Shown here in pieces: positions 5,931-15,007 of a stretch of 29,102 bases of DNA; the first letter of the stretch is position 1; every line of letters starts with the position of its first letter. Origin of the DNA: JBDTMC01 sp039934475 (GTDB lineage Bacteria; Acidobacteriota; Terriglobia; Bryobacterales; Bryobacteraceae); NCBI GenBank assembly GCA_039934475.1, contig JBDTMC010000035.1:1-29102 (forward strand). Direction: 5' to 3'. Under the pieces are notes generated by a model. It did not search any database. It was not told where the DNA came from and was given only the letters and a program-made list of their open reading frames with translations. The position numbers and the translations under genes were made by a program.

Positions 5931-7090
5931 TGAAACTAGCGAATCGGATGGGCCGGATCATGATTGAAACGGCCTTCGAAGTATTAGTGCGCGCACGCGC
6001 GCTGGAAGCGCAGGGCCGCCACATCGTCCACCTGGAGATTGGCGAGCCGGATTTTGAAACGCCGCTGAATATCCGCGACGCCGGCAAGCAGGCGATTGAT
6101 GAGGGCTGGACGCATTACGGACCCACGCAAGGGTTACCGGAGTTGCGCCAGACCATTGCCTCCTACGTCAGCCGCACGCGCGGAGTCCAGGTTGGGCCAG
6201 AGCATGTGTGCGTAGTACCCGGCGGAAAGCCCATTATCTTTTTCCCGATGCTGGCGCTGCTGGATGTGGGCGATGAGGTGATCTATCCCAATCCCGGATT
6301 TCCGATTTACCAATCGATGATCCAGTTCTGCGGGGGCACGCCGGTGCCCATTCCGCTGGTGGAATCGCGCGGCTTCAGCTTCGACCTCGATCTCTTCAAA
6401 GAGAAGTTGACCGATCGCACGAAGATGGTGGTGTTGAATTCGCCGCAGAATCCCACCGGAGGCGTCATTCCGCCGGAAGATATCAAAGAAATTGCGAACC
6501 TTCTCCGGGATCGCGACCTGGTGGTGCTCTCGGACGAGATTTACTCGCGCATCTACTACGGCGATCAGCCGCCGGCATCGATCGCGTCTGAACCCGGCAT
6601 GCTGGAAAAGACCATCATCCTCGACGGCTACTCCAAGACCTATGCGATGACAGGCTGGCGTATGGGTTACGGTGTGATGCCAGAGTGGCTGGTGGACGCT
6701 GTCAACAAACTGATGGTGAATTCGAATTCGTGTACGGCGAGTTTCACGCAGCGTGCGGGCATTGCCGGGTTAAGCGGGCCGCAGGATGCGGTGGAAGCCA
6801 TGGTCGCCGAATTCCGGCGCCGGCGCGATGCGTTCTGCGCGGGCTTGAACACGCTTCCGGGTTTTCGCTGTCCCATTCCGGAAGGCGCGTTCTACGCGTT
6901 TCCGAATATCGAGGGAACGGGAATGACGTCGAAGGTTCTGGCCGACGCTCTGTTGCAGGAGGCCGGTGTGGCTTGCCTCAGCGGGTCGTCATTCGGCGAA
7001 TTCGGCGAAGGGTATCTGCGGTTCAGTTATGCCAATTCGCTGGAAAACCTGCTCGAAGCGGTAGAAAGAATTCGCAAGTTTCTCAAATAG
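5930..7090 (+). CDS. PLP-dependent class I/II aminotransferase
   Basis: A 386-residue fold-type I aminotransferase starting MKLANRMGRIMIETAFEVLV. Family motifs are complete: IGEPDFETP near the N-terminus, THYGPTQGLPELR, NSPQNPTGG, the PLP-anchoring segment LSDEIYSRIYY, and the Schiff-base lysine Lys236 in DGYSKTYAMTGWRMGY. The C-terminal arginine motif (GYLRFSYA) binds the substrate carboxylate. It resembles aspartate/aromatic or MalY/PatB-like aminotransferases; the amino donor cannot be told. The ATG at 5930 overlaps the preceding stop by one base and has AGGA about 8 bases upstream. Placement in one coupled unit with a thiolase and its OB partner suggests that it acts on a keto compound made or cleaved by the thiolase, but that is inference. 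Confidence 0.9.
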   Translation: MKLANRMGRIMIETAFEVLVRARALEAQGRHIVHLEIGEPDFETPLNIRDAGKQAIDEGWTHYGPTQGLPELRQTIASYVSRTRGVQVGPEHVCVVPGGKPIIFFPMLALLDVGDEVIYPNPGFPIYQSMIQFCGGTPVPIPLVESRGFSFDLDLFKEKLTDRTKMVVLNSPQNPTGGVIPPEDIKEIANLLRDRDLVVLSDEIYSRIYYGDQPPASIASEPGMLEKTIILDGYSKTYAMTGWRMGYGVMPEWLVDAVNKLMVNSNSCTASFTQRAGIAGLSGPQDAVEAMVAEFRRRRDAFCAGLNTLPGFRCPIPEGAFYAFPNIEGTGMTSKVLADALLQEAGVACLSGSSFGEFGEGYLRFSYANSLENLLEAVERIRKFLK

Positions 7091-7110
7091 CCGGTGTCAT
7101 AATCAGGGCA

Positions 7111-9168
7111 ATGAGGACTCTTGCCTGCGCACTGTTGGTATGCGGCATCGCCTGCTACGGTCAGGACGGTTTGCCGGAACTGGAACGCTTCAAGCCATCG
7201 CTTGTAAACAAGTCGTTGAACCCATGTGACGACTTTTACAAGTACACATGCTCCAACTGGATTGCGGCACACCCCATTCCAGACGACCTGCCGGTGACCA
7301 GCGTCGCGCTGCCCCTGCGCATCTACAACCAGACGATCCTGCGCAACGCCATGGAGAAAGCCGCGGCCAATCCGAAAGCCACCGGGAGTGAGAAGCAGAT
7401 CGGCGACTTCTGGGTGAGTTGCATGGATGAAAAGGGCCGCGATGCGAATGGCAAAGAGTGGTTGCGCGCGGCGCTGGCCAATATCGAGACACTGAAGTCC
7501 AAGCGCGACTTGCCCAGGCTGCTGGCGGAGTTCCACAAGAGTTATCCGGCCGCGTGGCAATCCGACGACAACTACACCAAGGCTCCGATGTTCGGCTTTG
7601 GGCCAACACAGGACTTGGCCGATGCCAGCAAGGTCGTCGCCGCTATCGATCAGGGTGGGATGGCGCTGCCTTCGGTGGAATACTACACCGGCGCCGGCGA
7701 TCGGTTTCAGGCCACTCGGACCAAGTATGTGGCCCATATCCAGAAGATGCTTGAACTGGCCGGCGATTCATCGCAAGACGCCGCGAACGAAGCCAAAGTC
7801 GTGATGGAGATGGAGACCGCGTTCGCGAAAGCTGCCATGGACAACGTCACGCGCCGCGATCCGGAAAAGATCTACAACAAGCGCAGTTTGCAGCAGTTGG
7901 AAGCGGCCGTCCCCAGCTTTGGTTGGAAGGACTATTTGAAGAGAATGAACGCGCCCGAAGTGCCATTCTACATCGTCTCGGCTCCACCGTTTCTGGAGGC
8001 ATTGGAGGCACAGATCAAGTCGCGTTCGATTGAGGAATGGCGAAGCTATTTCCGCTGGTGGACCGTGCAACGCGCCGCGCCGTACCTGGGTAGTGAATTT
8101 GAGAAAGCCAGCTTCGCGTTCTTCGGAACGGCGCTCAGCGGTACGCCCCAGATGCAGCCTCAATGGCGTCGCTGTGTGCAGTCGGCAGACGCATTGTTAG
8201 GGGAAGCGCTGGGCCAGGCTTATGTAAACATCGCCTTTCCGCCGGAGAGTAAAGAACGTGCCAATCAGTTGGTTCGCCAAGTGCGCGAGGCACTGACGGA
8301 ACGCATCCGGCGTATGGATTGGATGGCCGACCAAACCAAGAAGCAAGCCATGGTGAAGCAGGATTCGACCCTGCAGAAAATCGGGTATCCGGACCGGTGG
8401 ATTGACTACGGTACGGTGAAGGTCCTCTCTGGGAACTACCTCGCCAATTTGCATGCGGCAACGGCCTTTGAGTCGCACAGGCAGATTGCGAAAATCGGCA
8501 AGCCGGTGAATCGCCAGGAATGGAGTATGACGCCGGCTACGATCAACGCGTACGAGGATCCGCAGTTGAACACCATCAATTTTCCCGCGGGGATTCTGCA
8601 GTATCCGTTCTTTGGCTCAGGGCAGGACGACGCGTCGAACTTAGGCGCGATCGGAATGGTGATTGGTCATGAGGCGATTCACGGGTTTGACGATCAGGGC
8701 CGGAAGTTCGATGAAAAGGGCAATCTCCGCGATTGGTGGACCGCCGAAGATGCCAAGCGTTACGAAGAGAAGGACAAGTGCATCATCGATCAGTATTCGC
8801 AAGAGATTCCCGAGTATGGCGTGAAGCAGAAGGGCGAGTTGACGGCCGGTGAGGACACGGCGGATAACGGCGGCATGAACCTGGCGCTGCTGGCGCTCGA
8901 GAACGTATACAAGGCACGTGGAAAGTCACTGGATCAAACGGAGGACGATGGTTTGACTGCGCGGCAGCGGTTCTTCCTTTCCTACGCATTTAGCTGGTGT
9001 TCTGATGTGCGGCCAGAGGCGGCGCGCAACCAGGTGATCACCAATCCTCATTCGTTAGCCCGATTCCGGGTGAACCGGCCGCTGTCGAATATGCCGGAAT
9101 TCCAGAAGGCGTTCGGGTGTAGCGAAGGTCAGCAGATGGTGCATGCGCCCGCGTGCCGCGTATGGTGA
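7111..9168 (+). CDS. Secreted M13 family zinc metallopeptidase (neprilysin-like)
   Basis: A 685-residue protein starting MRTLACALLVCGIACYGQDG. A signal peptide of about 18 residues precedes the mature chain. The mature N-terminus has the M13 hallmark NPCDDFYKYTCSNWI. The zinc site is intact: HEAIH with His520 and His524 as ligands and Glu521 as base, and the third ligand Glu581 in GELTAGEDTADNGG. The substrate-binding motif RVNRPLSNMPEF and the C-terminal CRVW complete the family. The size is typical. It should cleave oligopeptides outside the cytoplasm. It starts 20 bases after the aminotransferase stop with a weak AGGG site. The same open frame extends back to 6685 inside the aminotransferase gene, but that part is in the wrong frame for a real protein and lacks a signal peptide. 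Confidence 0.93.
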   Translation: MRTLACALLVCGIACYGQDGLPELERFKPSLVNKSLNPCDDFYKYTCSNWIAAHPIPDDLPVTSVALPLRIYNQTILRNAMEKAAANPKATGSEKQIGDFWVSCMDEKGRDANGKEWLRAALANIETLKSKRDLPRLLAEFHKSYPAAWQSDDNYTKAPMFGFGPTQDLADASKVVAAIDQGGMALPSVEYYTGAGDRFQATRTKYVAHIQKMLELAGDSSQDAANEAKVVMEMETAFAKAAMDNVTRRDPEKIYNKRSLQQLEAAVPSFGWKDYLKRMNAPEVPFYIVSAPPFLEALEAQIKSRSIEEWRSYFRWWTVQRAAPYLGSEFEKASFAFFGTALSGTPQMQPQWRRCVQSADALLGEALGQAYVNIAFPPESKERANQLVRQVREALTERIRRMDWMADQTKKQAMVKQDSTLQKIGYPDRWIDYGTVKVLSGNYLANLHAATAFESHRQIAKIGKPVNRQEWSMTPATINAYEDPQLNTINFPAGILQYPFFGSGQDDASNLGAIGMVIGHEAIHGFDDQGRKFDEKGNLRDWWTAEDAKRYEEKDKCIIDQYSQEIPEYGVKQKGELTAGEDTADNGGMNLALLALENVYKARGKSLDQTEDDGLTARQRFFLSYAFSWCSDVRPEAARNQVITNPHSLARFRVNRPLSNMPEFQKAFGCSEGQQMVHAPACRVW

Positions 9169-9192
9169 CAGACCAGCGGAAGGAGTACTATC

Positions 9193-10158
9193 ATGAGGTC
9201 TCTCCGCTCTATGCAACGCAGAACTTTCCTTAAAGCATCCGTCGCGGCGCCAATCGCTCAGCGTCTGTGGGGCCAATCGGATTTAATGTGGGGCGGGCCT
9301 GTGCTCGACACTCATCTTCATTTACGGAGTGATCCCGACGCCTGTTTTACCCACATGAAGGGGTGTGGCGTCACCAACGCGGTTTTGTTGACGAGGGACG
9401 TTGACGAAGACAAAGCCAAACAGGAAGTGGCGAAGCGTCCCGGCGTTTTCGTGCGCTCCGTAGCGCTCGATCCCGCGCGCCCAGGCGCGGTCGAGGGGAT
9501 CCGGGCGGCGATTGCCGGGGGAGCCGTCAGTATCGGTGAGCTGAAGCATCACCTTGCGCTCGATTCGGCTGAGATGCGCCGTGTGTTCGAGATCGCTGCG
9601 GAGTTGAAGGTGCCCGTCATGATGCACATTCAGACCTTTCCCCACTTCCCGGGAGAACTCCCTTACAACAGTGGCTACGACCAATTCGACAAGATCCTTC
9701 GCGCTTATCCAAAGACGAACTTCATCGGGCACGGCGATTTGTTTTGGGCCAATATCGCCGCCGACGTTCCTACCGACCGTGGCTATCCCGCTGGCCCGAT
9801 TAAGACCGGCGGACGCACCGACCGATGGCTGTCTGAATTTCCAAATTTCTACGGGGATATATCCGCGAACTCCGGCAATAACGCATTGTCGCGAGATCCC
9901 GACTTCACAAAAGGTTTCCTCACCAGACACCAGGACAAGCTGATCTTTGGAAGCGATTGCAGCTGCGCCGATGGCAACGGCGCTGGCGTCTCGCAAAACA
10001 ATAATCCCGAAGCGAGCCGGCTGGCCGGCAAATGTGTGGCCCGCGAAACGCTCACGTTGGCGAAGCGATCGGCATCACCGGACGTGTTCCGAAAGATCAC
10101 ATGGGAAAACGGAATTCGAGTGTTCCGCATTCAGGGCATGGCGGGCATCGCGAGGTAG
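9193..10158 (+). CDS. Tat-exported metal-dependent amidohydrolase (TIM barrel)
   Basis: A 321-residue protein. The N-terminus carries QRRTFLKA, a twin-arginine-type signal, then a short hydrophobic stretch ending near LWGQ. The body is an amidohydrolase-2 type TIM barrel: the metal-binding HxH is DTHLHL (His41, His43), further ligands are His145 in MMHIQ and His180 in IGHGD, and the catalytic/metal Asp255 lies in FGSDC. The family includes decarboxylases and hydrolases of small cyclic compounds; the substrate is not evident. An excellent ribosome binding site GGAAGGAG (9178-9185) lies 7 bases before the ATG at 9193, which decides that start over the Met six codons later. It starts 24 bases after the M13 peptidase, so they are likely co-transcribed. 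It ends 41 bases from the converging kinase gene, with no obvious terminator hairpin between. Confidence 0.85.
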   Translation: MRSLRSMQRRTFLKASVAAPIAQRLWGQSDLMWGGPVLDTHLHLRSDPDACFTHMKGCGVTNAVLLTRDVDEDKAKQEVAKRPGVFVRSVALDPARPGAVEGIRAAIAGGAVSIGELKHHLALDSAEMRRVFEIAAELKVPVMMHIQTFPHFPGELPYNSGYDQFDKILRAYPKTNFIGHGDLFWANIAADVPTDRGYPAGPIKTGGRTDRWLSEFPNFYGDISANSGNNALSRDPDFTKGFLTRHQDKLIFGSDCSCADGNGAGVSQNNNPEASRLAGKCVARETLTLAKRSASPDVFRKITWENGIRVFRIQGMAGIAR

Positions 10159-10199
10159 GCAGCGATCCGCTGGTCAGCCAAATCCCAGGCTTCGTTCCC

Positions 10200-13100
10200 C
10201 TACAATCGGGTTGAACTGCCAGTAAACAGAACCGCATCTATAGCTGAAGCGAGCTCCTTAGAATTGACTGGCTTGGTCAGATAACCGTCCATCCCAACTG
10301 CCAGGCAGCGCTCTTTGTCTCCCTGCATCGCGTGTGCCGTCATCGCGATGATGGGAAGATGCTGGCCGTTCGTGAGCTCTTTTTCACGGATCGCACGGGT
10401 GGTCTCAAATCCGTCCATTCCTGGCATTTGCACGTCCATGAGTACGAGATCGAATCCCCCCCGTTCCAGAGCAGCCAGCGCCTCGCTTCCGCCTGCCGTG
10501 ACCACGCTGGAGTCGCCCTGCTTCTCAATCAGGCGCGAGGCCAAGTGCCGGTTGACCGGGTTATCCTCAACCACCAGGATTCGCAACTTTTTTCGCTGTT
10601 GGGGTGATGAATCGCGACTGATCAATTGGGACTGTCTGGCGTTGTCTGCTCCTCCCAGCGCTTGCCTGACGGCTTCCAATAGCTTTGCTTCGCCGATCGG
10701 CTTAGTGAGGTACACACCAGCCCCAGTGGCCTGATAGGGCGCAGCGTCGCCATGTTGGCCCGCAGAGGCCAGCATGATGATCATCGCCCCTGACAGGTGC
10801 GGATCATGCTCGATGTCTTCCGCAAGTGTGAATCCGTCTGTCCCAGGTAGCTGTGCCTCGATGATTACCAACCGGTAAGGGACCCCTTTGTCACGGGCCT
10901 GCCGCAGGCAGGTCAAAGCCTCAGAGGCTTCGGCACTCAACGTCGGCCTCAGACCCAAGTGGCTCAAGATCTCTCCGAGGTTTAGCCGGTCGGTGCTGTT
11001 GCCGTCAACCACCAGCACAGGCACATCGTTCAGGACTGCGGTGCTGGCGCTTACAGGAGGAGATGTCGAATTCACTACTCCCAGGCGAACCGTAAAGTGG
11101 AAGGTGCTTCCCTTAGCCACTTCGCTCTCAGCCCAGACTCGCCCTCCCATCAGGCCCACCAATTGAGATACGATTGCCAAGCCCAATCCCGTACCTCCAA
11201 ACAGCCGTGTGGAGGATGTGTCCGCCTGAGCAAAGGCTTCAAAGATGGTCTTCAGCTTTTCCGCAGGAATGCCTATCCCTGTATCGCTCACACTAATTTG
11301 CAGGACGGTTTCGTTCGCGTCCTCGTGCAAGCTCTCCACTCTCAGCACTACCTCACCGCGCTTCGTAAACTTCACGGCGTTGGCGACAAGATTAATTACT
11401 ATCTGACGGAAGCGCGTGGAATCTCCAACGACAAGTTCGGGAACTGTTGGCGCGAAATGACAGACCAATTGCAGCTGTTTCTCTGCAACGGGAACCCTGA
11501 CGGACTGGCATGCGGATTCAATGCAATGCCTCAGGTTGAACTCAATGTGCTCGAGATCGAGTTTGCCTGCTTCGACCTTCGAAAAGTCGAGAATGTCGTT
11601 GATGACATGAAGAAGCGAATCTGCTGAGGAATGTACCGTAGTCAGGTCCTCGCGCTGGCCGGAGGTGAGTTCAGTGTCAAGGACCAGGCTCGTCATGCCG
11701 ATGATCGCGTTCATTGGCGTGCGGATCTCGTGGCTCATATTGGCAAGGAATTCGCTCTTGGCTCGGCTCGCCCCTTGGGCTTCTACTTTCAACGCGGCCT
11801 CTACCTTCAGCTTCTTCTCGATGACTCTCGATTGCTTTCCGATCCTGCGAACCAGAACAACCGCCAGTACGAAGAGCGCGAACAAGAGCGCCGACGATGC
11901 CATGAGGGTAATCGTGAGATGCTCCAATGTCCACCACGACGCTATGTGAACCACTTGGATGTCCCGACTGGAGTCGGTAAGAAGGGATACCGTTCGCGCG
12001 CCAGTCAACCCGGTCTGGTCGAGTTTGGGCAGGACGACGCCCCTTACCGAAAGTATGCTGCCGATGCGCAGCGACCTCCATGCCGCGTCGGGCGCCGCCG
12101 TACTATAGACATTCATTAAGCCGTTTGCGGACTCAAGAACCAAAATGTTGTATTCGATAGCTTGTTGGCGATGTGAAAGGCGGCCTTCCATTCGAACCCA
12201 CTTGGACTCATAACTTCCGTCAAGGGCGCTCTCGGGCTCAATTTTCTGGGCCTCCGGCACTTGACCCGGTCCGATAGCGACCCACCTCGCATCCTCGATC
12301 CGGCGCTGGGTTGGATCATGAGGGAGGAAGCCCGTTAACTCCACTAAAGTCCCAGGTTTCGTCGTCTTGCTGCCGGTGGCGGGCACGACTTGAACGCTGC
12401 CTTCCCCATCGCTGACGTAGAATCCACCGTCGGAAGTATTAAGAATTACCACGCCGCGAATACGGATTGGAACGGTCGGGCTAGACACTGTTCCATAACC
12501 GAAAAGACTGGCCAAGGGCACACTGACCGGAGAAGCAACAGTATCATCGGGGGTAGTTCTCCGAATACGTATCGCATCGAGTGAAGGCGTGAAGATCTGG
12601 AAGGCCTGCCAGTGCCGGAAGCGGTCAGTTTCGACAGAATAGGTGCCTTCGAGGGAAACCGCGGTACCGGGCGGGAGCAGCGCCTCTTCAGCCCCAGTAC
12701 CTGACTGCACATTAACAGTGGTCCTGAACTGTGGCGTCGCCACCACCATCTGGTACCCGCCGGTAGCGTTCTTAGACACCCCCCGGCCCACCCCGTCGAG
12801 ATGAACCCACAGGTTGTCGAGTTTGACGTCGTTGATCCTCTGCCGCGCCAAGTCGACCGGGGCAGGCATAGCAGCGTGACCTGTGACCGTCAGCTTTGAA
12901 AGGGCGACCGAAGGGGCAGAATCGCCGGGCAGGGTCGTTCCTTCGACGCGCACGCGAGAGCCCACTGGTGGCGGTGGAAACCGGGGATCTGAGTTGAGGT
13001 ATATGGCTCCGGATTCATCCTGGATTGTCAGCAAATACTGAGCAGTTGCACTGGTCGTTACAACGCCTGTAAGCGCAAGCGGATAGGAGCGCTGTGCTTC

Positions 13101-13820
13101 CATCGCGCTGAGCGACTTCACATCGCCGATACTCGTGAGAACTCTCAGTTGTTTGGGGCTTGTCTTCACAGCTTCAAGCGACGTCAAGTCACCGGCGAGG
13201 AAGAGCGGCATGTTCTCCGTGCTGGTTTGAGTGGGCGGCGCAGGCACTCCCTCAAGGTCTACCTCTTGCCCGACGAGGGCTCCAATATCAACCGATGGCG
13301 ACTTCAGCAGATGAACTTCGACATATCCCCCATTCGTCTCGCCGCTGAAGCGAATCTCCCTCCCCGTCGATGACAGCATCTGCTTGATGCGCAAACGGAG
13401 AAGCCCTAGCTCATAGTTTTTGTGGTCGCCAATCAAATCTTTGCGAGCGATATGCCTTGCCTTCGGCTGCTTGCCGGGACTGACTCCGACAATCGTGGGA
13501 TAGATGATTGCCCGATCCCGCCCAATGGCCGTGGCCGTTCCAATGAGTTCTACCGTGGAGCCTGCGGGAAAGTCCGGCATCGCGGGCGGCATAGTGGTCC
13601 AGACGGCGCCTGTTCCATCCTGGATGAACATCACCCGGGTCAAGTCATCAATGACAGTGACAGTGCCGGAAAGGTGCACCTGCGGTTGGCGGGAAACCCG
13701 TTCCGGGCTCAACCGTCTAACTGCATCTGCTGTCGCGAGTGGTCCAGTCTGGCGGGTACTATCGTTGCGGCAACCCGCAAGAGTCAATGCCACGCAGATC
13801 AAGAGAAGCACTCGGGGCAC
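10200..13820 (-). CDS. Hybrid histidine kinase with lipobox and tandem OB-like sensor modules
   Basis: A 1206-residue protein starting at GTG with a strong GGAGG upstream. The N-terminus MPRVLLLICVALTLAGCRN ends in a lipobox (LAGC), predicting a lipidated cysteine. Residues about 30-630 hold several repeats of a beta-rich module (pattern G-x-V-T, then a strand with QD-x-xG-A-I, then G-S-x-V-x-V-x-G) resembling OB folds. A membrane helix follows at about 634-660 (SSALLFALFVLAVVLVRR). Then come HisKA with His697 (ANMSHEIRTPMN) and HATPase_c (NLVANAVKFT, DTGIGIP near 845, GGTGLGLAI). The first receiver is degenerate: VLVVDGN, and Glu988 at the phospho-site. The second is intact, with Asp1129 in LMDVQMPGMDG and a TKP lysine. 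No dedicated output gene is adjacent. The signal sensed is unknown. Confidence 0.92.
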   Translation of the reverse strand: MPRVLLLICVALTLAGCRNDSTRQTGPLATADAVRRLSPERVSRQPQVHLSGTVTVIDDLTRVMFIQDGTGAVWTTMPPAMPDFPAGSTVELIGTATAIGRDRAIIYPTIVGVSPGKQPKARHIARKDLIGDHKNYELGLLRLRIKQMLSSTGREIRFSGETNGGYVEVHLLKSPSVDIGALVGQEVDLEGVPAPPTQTSTENMPLFLAGDLTSLEAVKTSPKQLRVLTSIGDVKSLSAMEAQRSYPLALTGVVTTSATAQYLLTIQDESGAIYLNSDPRFPPPPVGSRVRVEGTTLPGDSAPSVALSKLTVTGHAAMPAPVDLARQRINDVKLDNLWVHLDGVGRGVSKNATGGYQMVVATPQFRTTVNVQSGTGAEEALLPPGTAVSLEGTYSVETDRFRHWQAFQIFTPSLDAIRIRRTTPDDTVASPVSVPLASLFGYGTVSSPTVPIRIRGVVILNTSDGGFYVSDGEGSVQVVPATGSKTTKPGTLVELTGFLPHDPTQRRIEDARWVAIGPGQVPEAQKIEPESALDGSYESKWVRMEGRLSHRQQAIEYNILVLESANGLMNVYSTAAPDAAWRSLRIGSILSVRGVVLPKLDQTGLTGARTVSLLTDSSRDIQVVHIASWWTLEHLTITLMASSALLFALFVLAVVLVRRIGKQSRVIEKKLKVEAALKVEAQGASRAKSEFLANMSHEIRTPMNAIIGMTSLVLDTELTSGQREDLTTVHSSADSLLHVINDILDFSKVEAGKLDLEHIEFNLRHCIESACQSVRVPVAEKQLQLVCHFAPTVPELVVGDSTRFRQIVINLVANAVKFTKRGEVVLRVESLHEDANETVLQISVSDTGIGIPAEKLKTIFEAFAQADTSSTRLFGGTGLGLAIVSQLVGLMGGRVWAESEVAKGSTFHFTVRLGVVNSTSPPVSASTAVLNDVPVLVVDGNSTDRLNLGEILSHLGLRPTLSAEASEALTCLRQARDKGVPYRLVIIEAQLPGTDGFTLAEDIEHDPHLSGAMIIMLASAGQHGDAAPYQATGAGVYLTKPIGEAKLLEAVRQALGGADNARQSQLISRDSSPQQRKKLRILVVEDNPVNRHLASRLIEKQGDSSVVTAGGSEALAALERGGFDLVLMDVQMPGMDGFETTRAIREKELTNGQHLPIIAMTAHAMQGDKERCLAVGMDGYLTKPVNSKELASAIDAVLFTGSSTRL

Positions 13821-13999
13821 GAGTAAACCTTCCTCCCGTCGCCCTGTCTGCTCAGCGCAGCCAATACCGCCCTTGAACAGCCGACCTCAGTTTCATGCTA
13901 TCACTCCTGGTCATTCACGGTTCATAAAATTACAGCCCGCCACCTATCCCACCAGCCGCGCGGTCCGCTGCCAGGGCTGCGTCATTGGGCTCGGCAGGC

Positions 14000-14005
14000 T
14001 AAGAT
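14000..14005 (+). promoter_or_regulatory. Possible -10 box of the HEAT-repeat gene
   Basis: TAAGAT ends 6 bases before the ATG at 14012, similar to other start codons in this window. No -35 of note is seen at the right distance, so the call is weak. The 190-base gap between the divergent kinase and HEAT genes shows no other clear element. Confidence 0.25.
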
Positions 14006-14011
14006 CGAAAT

Positions 14012-14911
14012 ATGTCTACACGTCTGGGTGACGGCGGGTGTTTGTCTTTGGCTGCATTGCTTTCATTTCTGTCTATCGTGACGCCGCTGTATTCAGACGA
14101 TAAGCCGCCTACCCTGGAGACACGGGCGCAAGAGATTCTCACCACGGCCCTCAAGGAACACAATCCGGACACGCGCCGGCAGGCCGTAATCGCATTGAGC
14201 TTGGCGGCATCGCGGGAGCAATACTTCAACTATCTCGACGACGCGCTCTCCGATAAGGATGTGCCAGTGAAACTTGCGGTCGTTGGGAGCCTTACGGAGA
14301 TCGCCGGTCCCAAATCAATTACTCTGCTCCGCCGCGCGCTGGAGGACAGTGTCCCCGAAGTGAGCTTTGCCGCCGCTCGCGCGCTCTGGCAGCGCCACGA
14401 CCCGGCCGGTCGCGACGCCTTGGTCGCAGTGGTTGACAAAGAGGCTAAGGCGTCCTCCGGTTTCTTCACGGAGCAGAAGCGCGAGGCTCTGCGGATGATG
14501 CAGACTCCGCGGACGCTGCTCTTCTTCTCTCTTCGCATGGGTATTGGGTTTGTCCCCGTTCCCGGACTTGGTGAAGGCGTCGCTTCGATGCAGGGACTGC
14601 TCAGTGATCCTGGTGTTTCCGGGCGCGCCTCGGCAGCGTTGATGTTAGCGCGCGACAAAGACCCAGCTGTGCGTGCCGCCATTGAAGACGCCCTCGACGA
14701 CAAAGACTGGTCCGTCCGGGCAGCCGCCGTTCACGCACTTGCTTTGCAGAACGATCCCCGCGTGGAGAAGCGGATCATCCCGCTGCTCGACGACAAACGC
14801 GAAGCTGTTCGCCTCCGTGCCGCAGCAGCGTGTCTCCGGCTGGAGAGCCTGCGCCACGGAAAGCCTGCGCCGAAAGTCCCTAAGGCGACCCCTGTGAAGC
14901 CGTCGGTATAG
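14012..14911 (+). CDS. Exported HEAT-repeat protein
   Basis: A 299-residue protein. A hydrophobic segment (LSLAALLSFLSIVTPLYS, about residues 11-28) acts as a signal peptide or anchor. The rest consists of HEAT-like helical pairs, for example DTRRQAVIALSLAASREQYF and DKDVPVKLAVVGSLTEIAG before the middle, and DKDWSVRAAAVHALALQNDP and DDKREAVRLRAAAACLRLES after it. HEAT solenoids bind proteins; no enzyme motif is seen. Unusually, residues about 168-195 (LLFFSLRMGIGFVPVPGLGE) are hydrophobic and glycine-rich and break the solenoid. That stretch could be a membrane-binding loop. The tail is basic and proline-rich (KPAPKVPKATPVKPSV). It stands alone, divergent from the kinase gene. No ribosome binding site is seen. 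Confidence 0.8.
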   Translation: MSTRLGDGGCLSLAALLSFLSIVTPLYSDDKPPTLETRAQEILTTALKEHNPDTRRQAVIALSLAASREQYFNYLDDALSDKDVPVKLAVVGSLTEIAGPKSITLLRRALEDSVPEVSFAAARALWQRHDPAGRDALVAVVDKEAKASSGFFTEQKREALRMMQTPRTLLFFSLRMGIGFVPVPGLGEGVASMQGLLSDPGVSGRASAALMLARDKDPAVRAAIEDALDDKDWSVRAAAVHALALQNDPRVEKRIIPLLDDKREAVRLRAAAACLRLESLRHGKPAPKVPKATPVKPSV

Positions 14912-14992
14912 CTCGCCCGTGGGCAGCTTCACGCGCCGCGCCACAGAATCGGCTGCTAACTGAGCCGCGACCGTAAGGAAGCGGGCCAATGG

Positions 14993-15007
14993 GTATACAC
15001 TGTATAC
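14993..15007. promoter_or_regulatory. Perfect palindromic operator at the TetR start codon
   Basis: GTATACACTGTATAC is a perfect inverted repeat (7-base arms GTATACA/TGTATAC around one base). It ends exactly one base before the ATG at 15008. It includes a -10-like TATACA (14994-14999). A TetR dimer bound here would cover the promoter and start codon, so this is a strong candidate for the autoregulatory site. Confidence 0.65.

Noticed and set aside
6685..7110. N-terminal extension of the M13 peptidase reading back into the aminotransferase
   Set aside because: It would overlap the aminotransferase in another frame, and the signal peptide begins exactly at the ATG at 7111.
14912..14930. Short GC-rich hairpin after the HEAT gene as a terminator
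   Set aside because: The stem is imperfect with a 2-base loop and no T-run follows.
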